DNA of 25,824 nt, from contig JAFGQA010000368.1 of the NCBI GenBank assembly GCA_016935885.1, forward strand, positions 1-25,824, in the 5' to 3' direction. Numbering within the stretch: position 1 is the stretch's first letter; each line of letters opens with the position of its first letter. This stretch comes from Phycisphaerae bacterium (GTDB taxonomy: Bacteria > Planctomycetota > Phycisphaerae > UBA1845 > UTPLA1). Below are positions 18,132 through 25,671 of this stretch, in pieces. Under the pieces are notes generated by a model. The model was not told the origin of the DNA. It did no database searches and saw only the letters and a list, made by a program, of their open reading frames with translations. A program made the translations under genes and the position numbers.

Positions 18132-18560
18132 ATGGAGACGCCGGAACGCCAGAACAGTGGAACGTCGGAACGTCAAGACGCCGAAACGCCGAAACGTCAA
18201 AGCGCCGAGACATCGTCGGGCCGAGAATCCGTCCTCGGCCCTGGTCCGCCCGACGATCTTCCGGCGGATCCGCGTCAGTTCTGGTTGGTGGCGGCAGACC
18301 TTGACGAGCTTGAACCGCCCCATGAGGTGGACACGACGCCGGCGTTGAAGAAGGCCGGGGTACTGCCGTTTCCACGAAGCAGGTTTCCGCTGATGGGTTT
18401 CCTGGCGACCGTCTACGAACAGATTGCGAACCGCGCGAAGGAAATGGCCAACGCCGCCGGCTCAGATCCTCGTCCCGGAGCGTCTTGCGGTAGGAGCCCG
18501 GCGATTCATCGCCGCGAACGTGATGATGGGCAAGGAACTGAGTCCGACGCGGACGGATGA
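18132..18560 (+). pseudogene. Probable C-terminal remnant of a SWIM zinc-finger protein, fused to repeat-derived N-terminus
   Basis: The 142-residue frame starts 1 nt after the SNF2 stop. Residues 1-32 (METPERQNSG..., SERQDAETPKRQSAET) are encoded by a short tandem repeat. Residues 46-105 (PADPRQFW, then ALKKAGVLPFPRSRFPLMGF, then ATVYEQIANRA) resemble the C-terminal end of SWIM zinc-finger proteins, which commonly sit next to this SNF2 type. The pattern is FW, a hydrophobic-Pro stretch, LK..G..PF and VYE. The zinc-binding CxC...CxH and most of the normal several-hundred-residue protein are absent. I infer an internal loss, with repeat DNA at the junction. It could still be expressed as a small protein. 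The family likeness is recalled, not computed. Confidence 0.5.
18136..18212. repeat. Tandem CGAAACGCC/GGAACGTC array (family D copy 2)
   Basis: About eight imperfect 8-10 bp units of the form CGGAACGCC, CGTCAAGACGCC, GAAACGCCGAAACGTC run across the start of the SWIM remnant. They are the reverse-complement type of the array at 10141-10186. Confidence 0.7.
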
Positions 18561-18575
18561 AACCCGCTACTCGGT

Positions 18576-19934
18576 TCACAGCAGGCCGTAACGCTCCATC
18601 CGGTAGCGCAATTGGTCGCGCGAGAGGTGCAGCAGCTTGGCGGCCTTGGTCTGGTTGTTGCCCGTCTGACCGAGGGCCTGCCGGACGAGTTGTTCTTCGA
18701 CCGTTTGGAGGCTGATGCCACCTGGCGGAAGTTCGATGGCACAGGGCTGGCCGTCGACACGGCCCCTGCCCAGGACGAGGTCGTCCTGGGCGATGTGGTC
18801 TTGCTTGACCAGCAGGACGGCGCGCTCGATCGTGTTGCGAAGCTCCCGGACGTTGCCCGGCCAGTTGTAGGACATCAGCTTCTCGACGGCGTTGGGTGTC
18901 AGGCCTTTGACATGGCGCCGGAACTCGCGGGCGAAGATGTCAATGTAGTAGTCGGCGAGCAGGCGGATGTCGTCGCCACGCTCGCGCAACGGGGGCAGGT
19001 CGATCGGGATGATGTTCAGCCGATAGTAGAGATCTTCACGGAAAGTACCGTCTTCGATGAGCTTGTTCACGTTACGGTTCGTGGCCGCAATGATCCGAAC
19101 ATCGACCTCGATGTCCTGCACGCCGCCGACCCGGCGGAACGTCTTCTCCTCGAGGAAACGAAGAAGCTTCGCCTGAAGTGACGCCGGCATGTCCCCTACT
19201 TCGTCGAGGAACACGGTGCCCCCGTCCGACAACTCGAGCAGGCCCTTCTTGAGCTGCCTGGCGTCCGTGAAGGCGCCGCGTTCGTGACCGAACAGTTCGC
19301 TTTCAAGAAGGGATTCGGTGATGGCCGTGCACGTGATGTTCATGAACGGGCGGCTCGCCCGATCGGAGTTGTAGTGGATGGCCTTGGCCACGAGGTCCTT
19401 GCCCGTGCCGCTCTCCCCACGCAAGAACACCGTGGATGCGCCGCTGCTCGCAACGTCCCGGATCAACCCGAACAGCCTGGTCATGGCCGGACATCGACCC
19501 AGGATGCGGTCGAAGCCGAACTCCTTCTGCATTTGGGCTCGCAGGTCCCTGACCTCACGCTTCAGATGCGTCGTCTCCAGCGCCTTGTTGACCGTCACCA
19601 TCAAGGCGTCCATCTTGAACGGCTTGCTCACGTAGTCGAACGCGCCCAGCCGCATTGCCTCGACGGCGTTCTCCACGTTGCTGTAAGCGGTCATCATCAG
19701 CACGACCACGTCCTGATCCTCCTCGCGGATCTTGCGCAGGACATCCAGCCCGGTCATGTCCGGAAGCTTGTAGTCGAGCATGATCAGGTCGAAGATCGTC
19801 CGCGACGTCTTAGCGAGCCCGTCCGTCCCGGTCTCGGCGTCGTCGACGACGTAACCCTCCTCCTGGAACCGCTGTCGCAACGACCAACGAATCAGCTTCT
19901 CGTCTTCAACGATCAAGATGCGTGGTTTGCTCAT
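18576..19934 (-). CDS. Sigma-54-dependent NtrC-family response regulator
   Basis: The 452-residue activator has three parts. A receiver domain (4-120) carries VEDE and the phosphoacceptor Asp54 in IMLDYKLPDM. A sigma-54-interacting AAA+ domain carries Walker A GESGTGKD, the sigma-54 contact loop GAFTDA and Walker B-type GGTVFLDEVGDMP. The C-terminal Fis-like helix-turn-helix is NNQTKAAKLLHLSRDQLRYRMERYG. It activates transcription at sigma-54 promoters when phosphorylated, here presumably by the globin-coupled kinase encoded 147 bp upstream. ATG 19934 gives the expected MSKPRILIVEDE start; no clear ribosome site precedes it. A family A repeat lies in the gap to the kinase gene. Targets are unknown. 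It converges with the SWIM remnant with a 15-bp gap. Confidence 0.95.
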   Translation of the reverse strand: MSKPRILIVEDEKLIRWSLRQRFQEEGYVVDDAETGTDGLAKTSRTIFDLIMLDYKLPDMTGLDVLRKIREEDQDVVVLMMTAYSNVENAVEAMRLGAFDYVSKPFKMDALMVTVNKALETTHLKREVRDLRAQMQKEFGFDRILGRCPAMTRLFGLIRDVASSGASTVFLRGESGTGKDLVAKAIHYNSDRASRPFMNITCTAITESLLESELFGHERGAFTDARQLKKGLLELSDGGTVFLDEVGDMPASLQAKLLRFLEEKTFRRVGGVQDIEVDVRIIAATNRNVNKLIEDGTFREDLYYRLNIIPIDLPPLRERGDDIRLLADYYIDIFAREFRRHVKGLTPNAVEKLMSYNWPGNVRELRNTIERAVLLVKQDHIAQDDLVLGRGRVDGQPCAIELPPGGISLQTVEEQLVRQALGQTGNNQTKAAKLLHLSRDQLRYRMERYGLL

Positions 19935-19970
19935 GGCTAAGCTGGTTCTGCCAATGTTCGTATACTGTGG

Positions 19971-20053
19971 GTGCCACTGGTGGCTTGTCCGCCAGTGCCC
20001 GTGCACGTTATGGACGCACAGGCAGGCAAGCTGCTCGTGGTACCGGTGGCTGT
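19971..20053. repeat. Dispersed repeat, family A copy in kinase-regulator gap
   Basis: GTGCCACTGGTGGCTTGTCC followed by GCCAGTGCCCGTGC forms an imperfect hairpin, then GC-rich palindromic sequence up to GTACCGGTGGC. It fills much of the 147-bp gap between kinase stop and regulator start. The right boundary is approximate. Confidence 0.5.
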
Positions 20054-20081
20054 CATTTGATCTGACACGACCCAGTCCTGC

Positions 20082-21257
20082 TTAGCAGGGTATCTCAACA
20101 GTGACACGCGTCCCTTTGCCGACTTCGCTACCAATGTTCAGTGTGCCGCCGTGGGCTTCGATGATCCTCTGGCATATCGACAGGCCCAGGCCCGTGCCGC
20201 GCGACTTGGTCGTGAAGAACGGCTCATAGACCCTGGCGAGGACCTCCGGGGGCATGCCCGTGCCGTTGTCCTCGATCACGATGCGGATGCTGGATTCGAG
20301 TCGACCGAGCCGACAGAAGATGTCGCCCCCGGTTTCACACGCGTGTGCGGCGTTGATCATCAGGTTCGAGATCACTTGCTGTATCTGCGCCTCGTCAACG
20401 TCCGCCTTGTGTTCCCCGTTGAGCCCTTCGCAGTGGATCCTGACCATCTGAAACGCCGGCTCCTGGCGGAACAGGATCAGGGCACGTTCGAGCAGCTCGT
20501 TCAAGTTCACCTTCGTGGTGCTGGGCGGCTTCGGCCTCGCGTACACGAGCAGGTCCTTGACGGCCGCATCCAGCCGGTCAATCTGCCGCAGGGCCTCGGA
20601 GATGATCTCCTTGTGCGGATGGTCGTCGTCGAGGTCGGCGCCGAGGACCTGGATGGCACCGCTGATGCCCGCCAGGGGGTTCTTGATCTCGTGGGCCAAC
20701 GAGGCGGCCAGTTGTCCAACAGTCGCCAGGTGCTCCGATTCGCTGAGCCTCTGCTCATACTGGGCGTGCTGGATCTCCTTGGTGCGTCTGATCAGGTCCT
20801 CGCGATAGCTGTCGTTCATGATCGCCAACTCGATGTCGAGGATCTTGTGCAGGGCGGAGATCTTCTTCTTGGCATCGGGCAGCCCCAGCGCCTCGATTCT
20901 TTCCACCAGCGCGAGACGCACCACGTTCATTGCGGTGAACATGTAGTGCTGTGGAAGGCCCACCCGAGCGTGGGCTCGGCCAATCTCGCACCGCTGGTCG
21001 CGGTAGTGCTCGTCGTACGTGCCGCAGAAGAGCTGGTAGAGCCAGGCAAACAGCGTCTGCCGGAGCCGTTGAATCTGCGTGGCGCTGCTCCTCAGCGGCT
21101 TGTGGCCTCGCGCGTGTCGGAGAATCGCCTCATGGAGAACCTCCACGACCTCCGGCAGGGACGGGGCCAGCAGGGCCTTCAAACTGGCGAGAGCGTGGGC
21201 GTCCGAGACGTCGAAACCCATGTGGCGTTTTGCGTCGTCGATGAGATCTTCCGCCAT
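20082..21257 (-). CDS. Protoglobin-domain (globin-coupled) sensor histidine kinase
   Basis: The 391-residue cytosolic kinase lacks membrane helices. Residues 15-160 match a protoglobin sensor fold: FCGTYDEHYRDQRCEIGRAH leads into ARVGLPQHYM, with His96 at the place of the proximal heme ligand, so binding of O2, NO or CO is expected. A short helix (160-178) links to the HisKA domain with phosphoacceptor His189 in SLAHEIKNPLAG. The HATPase domain shows SNLMINAAHA (N box, about 297-306), DNGTGM 330-335 and GTGLGLSICQRI 354-365. It probably phosphorylates the NtrC-type regulator encoded downstream. ATG 21257 is chosen because upstream in-frame sequence is non-domain and overlaps a Cys-rich gene whose stop lies 7 bases before. 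The heme call is inferred from the motif. Confidence 0.92.
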   Translation of the reverse strand: MAEDLIDDAKRHMGFDVSDAHALASLKALLAPSLPEVVEVLHEAILRHARGHKPLRSSATQIQRLRQTLFAWLYQLFCGTYDEHYRDQRCEIGRAHARVGLPQHYMFTAMNVVRLALVERIEALGLPDAKKKISALHKILDIELAIMNDSYREDLIRRTKEIQHAQYEQRLSESEHLATVGQLAASLAHEIKNPLAGISGAIQVLGADLDDDHPHKEIISEALRQIDRLDAAVKDLLVYARPKPPSTTKVNLNELLERALILFRQEPAFQMVRIHCEGLNGEHKADVDEAQIQQVISNLMINAAHACETGGDIFCRLGRLESSIRIVIEDNGTGMPPEVLARVYEPFFTTKSRGTGLGLSICQRIIEAHGGTLNIGSEVGKGTRVTVEIPC

Positions 21258-21292
21258 TCCGGGATTATAGCGGCGCGTCTCGGTGCGCCGTA
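21258..21292 (-). promoter_or_regulatory. Possible -10 element giving a leaderless kinase transcript
   Basis: TATAAT sits at 21269-21264 on the minus strand, so a start seven bases downstream would be at 21257, the A of the kinase ATG. The -35 position (TACGGC) is poor and the box overlaps the stop codon of the upstream gene, so it may be chance. Confidence 0.25.
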
Positions 21293-21600
21293 GCCCCGTC
21301 GCGGCGGAGCGATGGCGGGATCCAGCGCTTGGAGGTCTGCAGTTGAGGGGAAGCAGTCTGGCTGCCCGGAGGTGCGGAGCGAGTGGGCCACGGCCAGTCG
21401 AGCGGTTCCCCCGACAAGAGCTTGCATCGGTACAACCATCGGCAGGTTTTGGGGCAAGACGGGTGGTAACAGCCGAAGCACGTGCACTTGCCTTCATGCT
21501 TCTGGGTACCCCAGACAAAGTCCAAGTCCGGCGCGTCGCCGGTACGAACGGCCAAGCGGACCGCCTTCTCACGGATGACGACTTGGTCTTCCATGACCAT
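21265..21600 (-). CDS. Small six-cysteine protein of unknown function
   Basis: The 111-residue frame starts at ATG 21600 behind a strong GGGAG six bases upstream; ATG 21594 is also in frame. Residues 39-59 contain CTCFGCYHPSCPKTCRWLYRC, written here as one block: Cys39, 41, 44, 49, 53 and 59 in a CxCxxC-x4-C-x3-C-x5-C pattern with His46 between, suggesting zinc or iron-sulfur binding. Residues 3-30 look like a normal folded region (VVIREKAVRLAVRTG). From 65 on it is low-complexity Pro/Ser/Arg. I recognise no family. Its stop lies seven bases before the globin-kinase start on the same strand, which suggests cotranscription. Frame length and the ribosome site argue for a real gene, but no homologue check was possible. 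Confidence 0.55.
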   Translation of the reverse strand: MVMEDQVVIREKAVRLAVRTGDAPDLDFVWGTQKHEGKCTCFGCYHPSCPKTCRWLYRCKLLSGEPLDWPWPTRSAPPGSQTASPQLQTSKRWIPPSLRRDGATAHRDAPL

Positions 21601-21818
21601 GACAAACTCCCAAAACGACAGTTGTCAATGGGCAATCCCGGTGCCAATGCGGCAACCGACGCGTCCAATAATACGCCTTTCGGATGCAACCTGCCAGTAC
21701 TTTTCCCTGTTTTTGTCATGGGCCGGCGAGGCCGCCATCCGTCCTGCTGCGTGATATCCCATATCCCCGTGCGGGTCTGGCGTGACAAGTCACGTCTCAG
21801 CTTCCCCGATTCCAGCCC

Positions 21819-24503
21819 TCAACGGAGCTTGAGCCGCACCTCGTACCGGTCGGTCTCCGGAAGGAGCCGTGCCTCGAAGCCGAGCTTGCATGTCAGATTC
21901 AACGCGGCTTCGTTGTCGGCCAGCACCTGCCCGACCACTTCTCCCGTTCCCAGGCTCCTGCAATACCGAATGATCTTCTCCATCAGGGCGGTCCCGAGCC
22001 CCAACTTCTGGAAGCCGGACCTCACCATGACGGCAAAGTCGGCCTTGGTGTTGTCGGGATTGGTCACGGCGCGGACCACCGCGACGGTCTCCTCTTGTCC
22101 TTGATCGTTGGGAACGATGGCGATGAAGGCCATCTCGCGGGCGTAATCGATCTGGACGAGCCGCGCCATCTCGGACGAGGGCAAGTCGGTCCTGAGGCCG
22201 AGGAAGCGGAAGCGGAGATCCTCCGGCGTCAGGTGCGAGAGGAACGCCATGTGGGCGGGCTGGTCCTCCGGGCGAATCGGGCGCACGAACATCTCGCGGC
22301 CGGACCTGAGCTTGATCGTCTCCTCCAACTCCTTCGGATAGGGTCGAATCGCCAGCCGCTCCGGGCCGGATGTCGTGGCCGGACCAACACGGATCCGCGC
22401 GTCCAAGGCCACCACACCCTGGTCGTCGGCGAACAGCGGGTTGATATCCAGCTCGACGATCTCGGGTCGGTCCACGATCAGTTGCGAAACCTGAATCAGC
22501 GTCAAGCAGATGGCATCGAAATCCGCCGCCGGCCGGTCGCGGTAGCCCTTGAGCAGGTTAAACACGCGCGTACGCGAAATGAGGTGCCGCGCCAGGCTCA
22601 TGTTGAGCGGCGGCAAGGCCACGGCACGGTCGCCAATGACCTCGACGGCGGTTCCCCCGGATCCGAACAGGATGACGGGACCGAACATGGAGTCCGTGGT
22701 CATGCCGATGATGAGCTCGTGGGCCTTCGGTCGGCGGATCGTCTTCTGCACGGTGAACCCGGCGAGCCCGGCGCTCGGAAAACGACGGCTTACGCGAGCC
22801 AGCATGGTCTCGGCCGCCGCCCGCACCGCTTCCGCCTCATCCAAGCCGATGATGACGCCGCCCACGTCGGACTTGTGTGTGATCTCGGGCGAGAGAATCT
22901 TGAGCGCCACGGGGAAGCCGATCTCCGTGGCGAGGGCCGCCGCCTCTGCAGGCGTGGACGCCACGCGGGCCTCTACCACCGGTACACCGTAGGCCGACAG
23001 CACCTGCTTGGCCTCGGGCTCTGTCAATAGCTCGCGACCCTCGGCGAGTGACTTGTCGATCACCGCGCGAGCCACGGCCGGCTCGGAGGTGAAATCCGTC
23101 GGTGCCGACGGCGGCACCTGGGTCAGGATCTCCTGGTTCCGGCGATAACGGGTCATGTGCGTGAAGGCCCGCACCGCGTCTTCGGGCGTCTCGTACGTCG
23201 GAATATCGGCTTGGCCAAACACACGGCGGGCACGGCCGGCCGCCTCACCACCCAGCCAACTCGTGAGAATCGGCAGGTCGGCCTGACGGACAATGTCCAC
23301 GATGCCGCGAGCGGCGGCTTCCGGCGGGGCGATGGCACTCGGGGCATTCAGGACCAGAATCGCATCCACGCCTGGATCTGCGATCAGGATCCGCAGGGCC
23401 TGAACATACGTCTGGGCGTCGGCGTCACCGATCATGTCGACGGGATTGCCTTGCGACCACGTGCCAGGCAGCAGTGCGCCGAGTTTGGCCATCGTCTCGT
23501 CGGAAAGCTCGGCGAGCTGCCCGCCGTCTGCGATCAGTGCGTCCGTGGCGATGACGCCCGGCCCGCCGCCGTTCGTCAGGATCGCCAATCGCTCACCCTG
23601 CAGTGGTTGAGAGCGGGCCAAGGTCTCGACCGCATCGAACAGCTCGTTGAGGCTGTAGACGCGGAGGATACCGGCACGGCGAAGCGCGGCGTCGTATACG
23701 TTGTCCGTACCGGCCAGCGCGCCGGTGTGCGAGGCCGCCGCCCTCGCGGCCTCGACGTTTCGGCCCGCCTTGATGGCCAGCACGGGCTTGTTCCGAGCCG
23801 CCGCGCGGGCGGCGGACATGAACTTGCGCGCCTCGTCGGCCCCAATGGACTCCATGTACAGCAGGATCGCCTTCGTCTCGGGCTCGCTGGCGAAGTAATC
23901 GAGGGTGTCCCCGAAGTCGACGTCCGCGCTGTCGCCGAGCGAAATGAAGTGCGAGAAGCCGATGCCACGCGCCTTGGCCCAGTCGAGCGTGGCCGTGCAG
24001 AAGCCACCGGATTGGGAAATGAAGGTGAGCGAGCCTGCCTCGATCCCCGTGTGTGCGAAGCTCGCGTTCAGACCGAGACCCGGAATGATCAGCCCCACGC
24101 AGTTCGGCCCGATGATGCGAAGCACGTGCGGGCGGGCCGCCGCGAGCATGGCCTGCTGGATCGTTTGCCCGTCGCGGTACTCCTGGCGTGCGAGTCCGGC
24201 CGTGATGACGACCGCGCCGCGCGTCCCGCGTTCACCGAGCTGGTGGATCAGGTCGGGCACGGTCGCCGGCCCAGTGCACACGATCGCAAGGTCCGGCGTG
24301 ACCGGCAAGCCATCGATGTCGGGATACGTCAGCACACCGGCGACCGCCTGGTACTTCGGATTGACCGGCATGATCGGGCCGGTGAAACCGGATTTGAGCA
24401 GGTTCCGCATAACGACGCCGCCCACGCTCTTGGGGTTGTTCGACGCCCCGATGACGGCGACGGAGGTGGGCTTGAACAACGACTCCAAATGTCGCACACT
24501 CAT
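21819..24503 (-). CDS. ADP-forming acyl-CoA synthetase fused to GNAT acetyltransferase
   Basis: The 894-residue protein joins domains of the ADP-forming acetyl-CoA synthetase type and a C-terminal acetyltransferase, as in Pat/PatZ-like proteins. Residues 8-135 form a CoA-binding Rossmann domain (VAVIGASNNPKSVGG). SHTG at 258-261 contains His259, at the position of the phosphohistidine of the ADP-forming family. Residues 300-470 form the second ligase domain, and about 480-720 an ATP-grasp domain with THKSDVGGVIIGL. From about 724 a GNAT domain runs to the end, with acetyl-CoA site FQKLGLGTALM. It may convert acyl-CoA, ADP and phosphate to acid and ATP, or regulate enzymes by lysine acetylation; which cannot be told. 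The likely active His keeps the ligase option open. GGAG lies upstream of ATG 24503. Single gene with no operon partner. Confidence 0.92.
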   Translation of the reverse strand: MSVRHLESLFKPTSVAVIGASNNPKSVGGVVMRNLLKSGFTGPIMPVNPKYQAVAGVLTYPDIDGLPVTPDLAIVCTGPATVPDLIHQLGERGTRGAVVITAGLARQEYRDGQTIQQAMLAAARPHVLRIIGPNCVGLIIPGLGLNASFAHTGIEAGSLTFISQSGGFCTATLDWAKARGIGFSHFISLGDSADVDFGDTLDYFASEPETKAILLYMESIGADEARKFMSAARAAARNKPVLAIKAGRNVEAARAAASHTGALAGTDNVYDAALRRAGILRVYSLNELFDAVETLARSQPLQGERLAILTNGGGPGVIATDALIADGGQLAELSDETMAKLGALLPGTWSQGNPVDMIGDADAQTYVQALRILIADPGVDAILVLNAPSAIAPPEAAARGIVDIVRQADLPILTSWLGGEAAGRARRVFGQADIPTYETPEDAVRAFTHMTRYRRNQEILTQVPPSAPTDFTSEPAVARAVIDKSLAEGRELLTEPEAKQVLSAYGVPVVEARVASTPAEAAALATEIGFPVALKILSPEITHKSDVGGVIIGLDEAEAVRAAAETMLARVSRRFPSAGLAGFTVQKTIRRPKAHELIIGMTTDSMFGPVILFGSGGTAVEVIGDRAVALPPLNMSLARHLISRTRVFNLLKGYRDRPAADFDAICLTLIQVSQLIVDRPEIVELDINPLFADDQGVVALDARIRVGPATTSGPERLAIRPYPKELEETIKLRSGREMFVRPIRPEDQPAHMAFLSHLTPEDLRFRFLGLRTDLPSSEMARLVQIDYAREMAFIAIVPNDQGQEETVAVVRAVTNPDNTKADFAVMVRSGFQKLGLGTALMEKIIRYCRSLGTGEVVGQVLADNEAALNLTCKLGFEARLLPETDRYEVRLKLR

Positions 24504-24659
24504 GGTTGACGCTCCAACTCAGGAAACCCAGTCTAAGCTCGACTTCTGCACTTTCTGACGGCTGATCCATGTTCGTTCTGCGTAGGCAAGAAGGAGCTGC
24601 CTTGCGGGTATCATGGAGCGTGAACGAAGACTCCGTGGTACCTGGGCAAGGAGGCCCGG

Positions 24660-25162
24660 ATGAACAGTATACCACCAGCGGCGGAGCCGCTCATCCACGA
24701 ACTTGCCGGCGCATTCACTCGGCCAACGATTCAGCGTTCTGTGATTCTGTTGTTCGCCGCGATCCTCACCCTCGGATGGCAAACGGTCGCCGACCTGCTG
24801 CGGGCTGTCCACGCCCGTGACGGGACCCATCGCGACGAATACTTCTTCACCACCGATCTGACTATGACGCCGCGAATGATCGTCGAGACATTCACCGGCG
24901 TTGGTCCATCGAGACGACCTGCCAGGAGATGCGGGCCCACCTTGGATTGGAAACCACTCGCGGCCGGACGGAGAACACGGTGTCGCGTGTCGGCCCGTAC
25001 ATACCCGGATTGCTCTCGGTGATTGCGTTGCCGCACGCCCAGCTTACCAAGCCCCTCAGGCACTACGTTTTGCAACTCTGGAATCCACGCAACCATATGC
25101 GAGATAATCAATTACGAGAGAATGAAGTTCGGACTGGCCGGTTGATTGATCGACCCATCTAG
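24660..25162 (+). pseudogene. Decayed DDE transposase (IS4-like), internal deletion plus frameshift
   Basis: The start ATGAACAGTATACC follows AAGGAGG, and the first 50 residues (PPAAEPLIHELAGAFTRPTIQR) resemble the N-terminus of a common IS4-type transposase as I remember it. The sequence then jumps from WQTVADLLRAVH straight to ARDGTHRDEYFFTTDLTMTP, so most of the catalytic core, usually some 250 residues, is missing. Near 24900 the reading frame shifts by one at ACCGGCGTTGGTCC. After the shift it reads WSIETTCQEMRAHLGLETTRG, which holds the F-x2-R-x3-E (YREK-like) signature with the third catalytic Glu, though the R codon itself is lost at the shift. The second part runs to a stop at 25162. 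No inverted repeats or target duplications were seen. Confidence 0.8.
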
Positions 25163-25250
25163 TGCAGGTTCGATCCAAAGAGTAGTGCCCGCACAGATTC
25201 CGAACAACTCCGTTCTTGCCTGGGGTGCGATTGCTCCGTTACCACGCGCC

Positions 25251-25595
25251 CTATTGGTCGTGCCCTGAGTCGACAAATGGGAGTAACGTCTGCTCCTCCC
25301 TTGTGTGTTCGTTCAGAGGAGGCGGCCCGGCTATGCCGCATCCGACCGAGGTGAGATCAGGGTTCTTGCAGCGACAGGCACCGATAGCGATTCCAGCCTC
25401 CTTGCCCAGTGCCAGGAGAAACTCGAACCGACGACGGCGTCCCGAAGCGCCGATCATTCTTCCTCCACCGCGACCATCCAAGAACCGCTGATATGTCCAA
25501 GCATCGATGTTCCGACACAAGCTTGCGATCGCCTCCAAGCCGCGTCTCCTGAACGCGAGCTGAGGCCGAAGAAACAGGTAGCTAGTTGCTGTTGC
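25251..25595 (-). pseudogene. Possible C-terminal gene fragment, Cys-containing, family not recognised
   Basis: The minus-strand frame is open from after a stop near 25596 to 25251. It reads ATATSYLFLRPQLAFRRRG, then LEAIASLCRNIDAWTYQRFLDG and KEAGIAIGACRCKNPDLTSVGCGIAGPPP, a composition unlike the neighbouring shadow frames. Only TTG 25538 offers a start, without a ribosome site. The Cys-x-Cys-x9-Cys cluster may bind metal. The tail EEQTLLPFVD looks like a natural C-terminus, so this could be the end of a larger lost gene. I do not recognise the family. Confidence 0.3.
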
Positions 25596-25617
25596 CTAGA
25601 TGACTGGCTGCGAGGCA

Positions 25618-25671
25618 CGAGGGGTTTTCCGGAAGTAGCGTCGCCCACATGGGCGAGGTGGAGACCCCTCG
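25618..25671. repeat. Nested double inverted repeat (hairpin)
   Basis: The outer 8-bp stem CGAGGGGT / ACCCCTCG (25618-25625 with 25664-25671) encloses an inner perfect 7-bp stem TCGCCCA / TGGGCGA (25641-25647 with 25650-25656). Five T lie about ten bases downstream on the plus strand. It could be an RNA structure or a decayed terminator. Confidence 0.4.

Noticed and set aside
21258..21788. N-terminal extension of the kinase frame to 21788
   Set aside because: The extension is Arg/Ser/Pro-rich, lacks any domain and overlaps the better supported Cys-rich small gene; the globin fold starts after ATG 21257.
23157..24509. Plus-strand open frame (450 codons) opposite the acyl-CoA synthetase
   Set aside because: Antisense shadow, rich in Arg/Gly/Asp, with no recognisable motif.
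25150..25190. tRNA T-arm-like GGTTCGATCC
   Set aside because: The flanking bases do not form the T stem and no anticodon or acceptor stem can be built around it.
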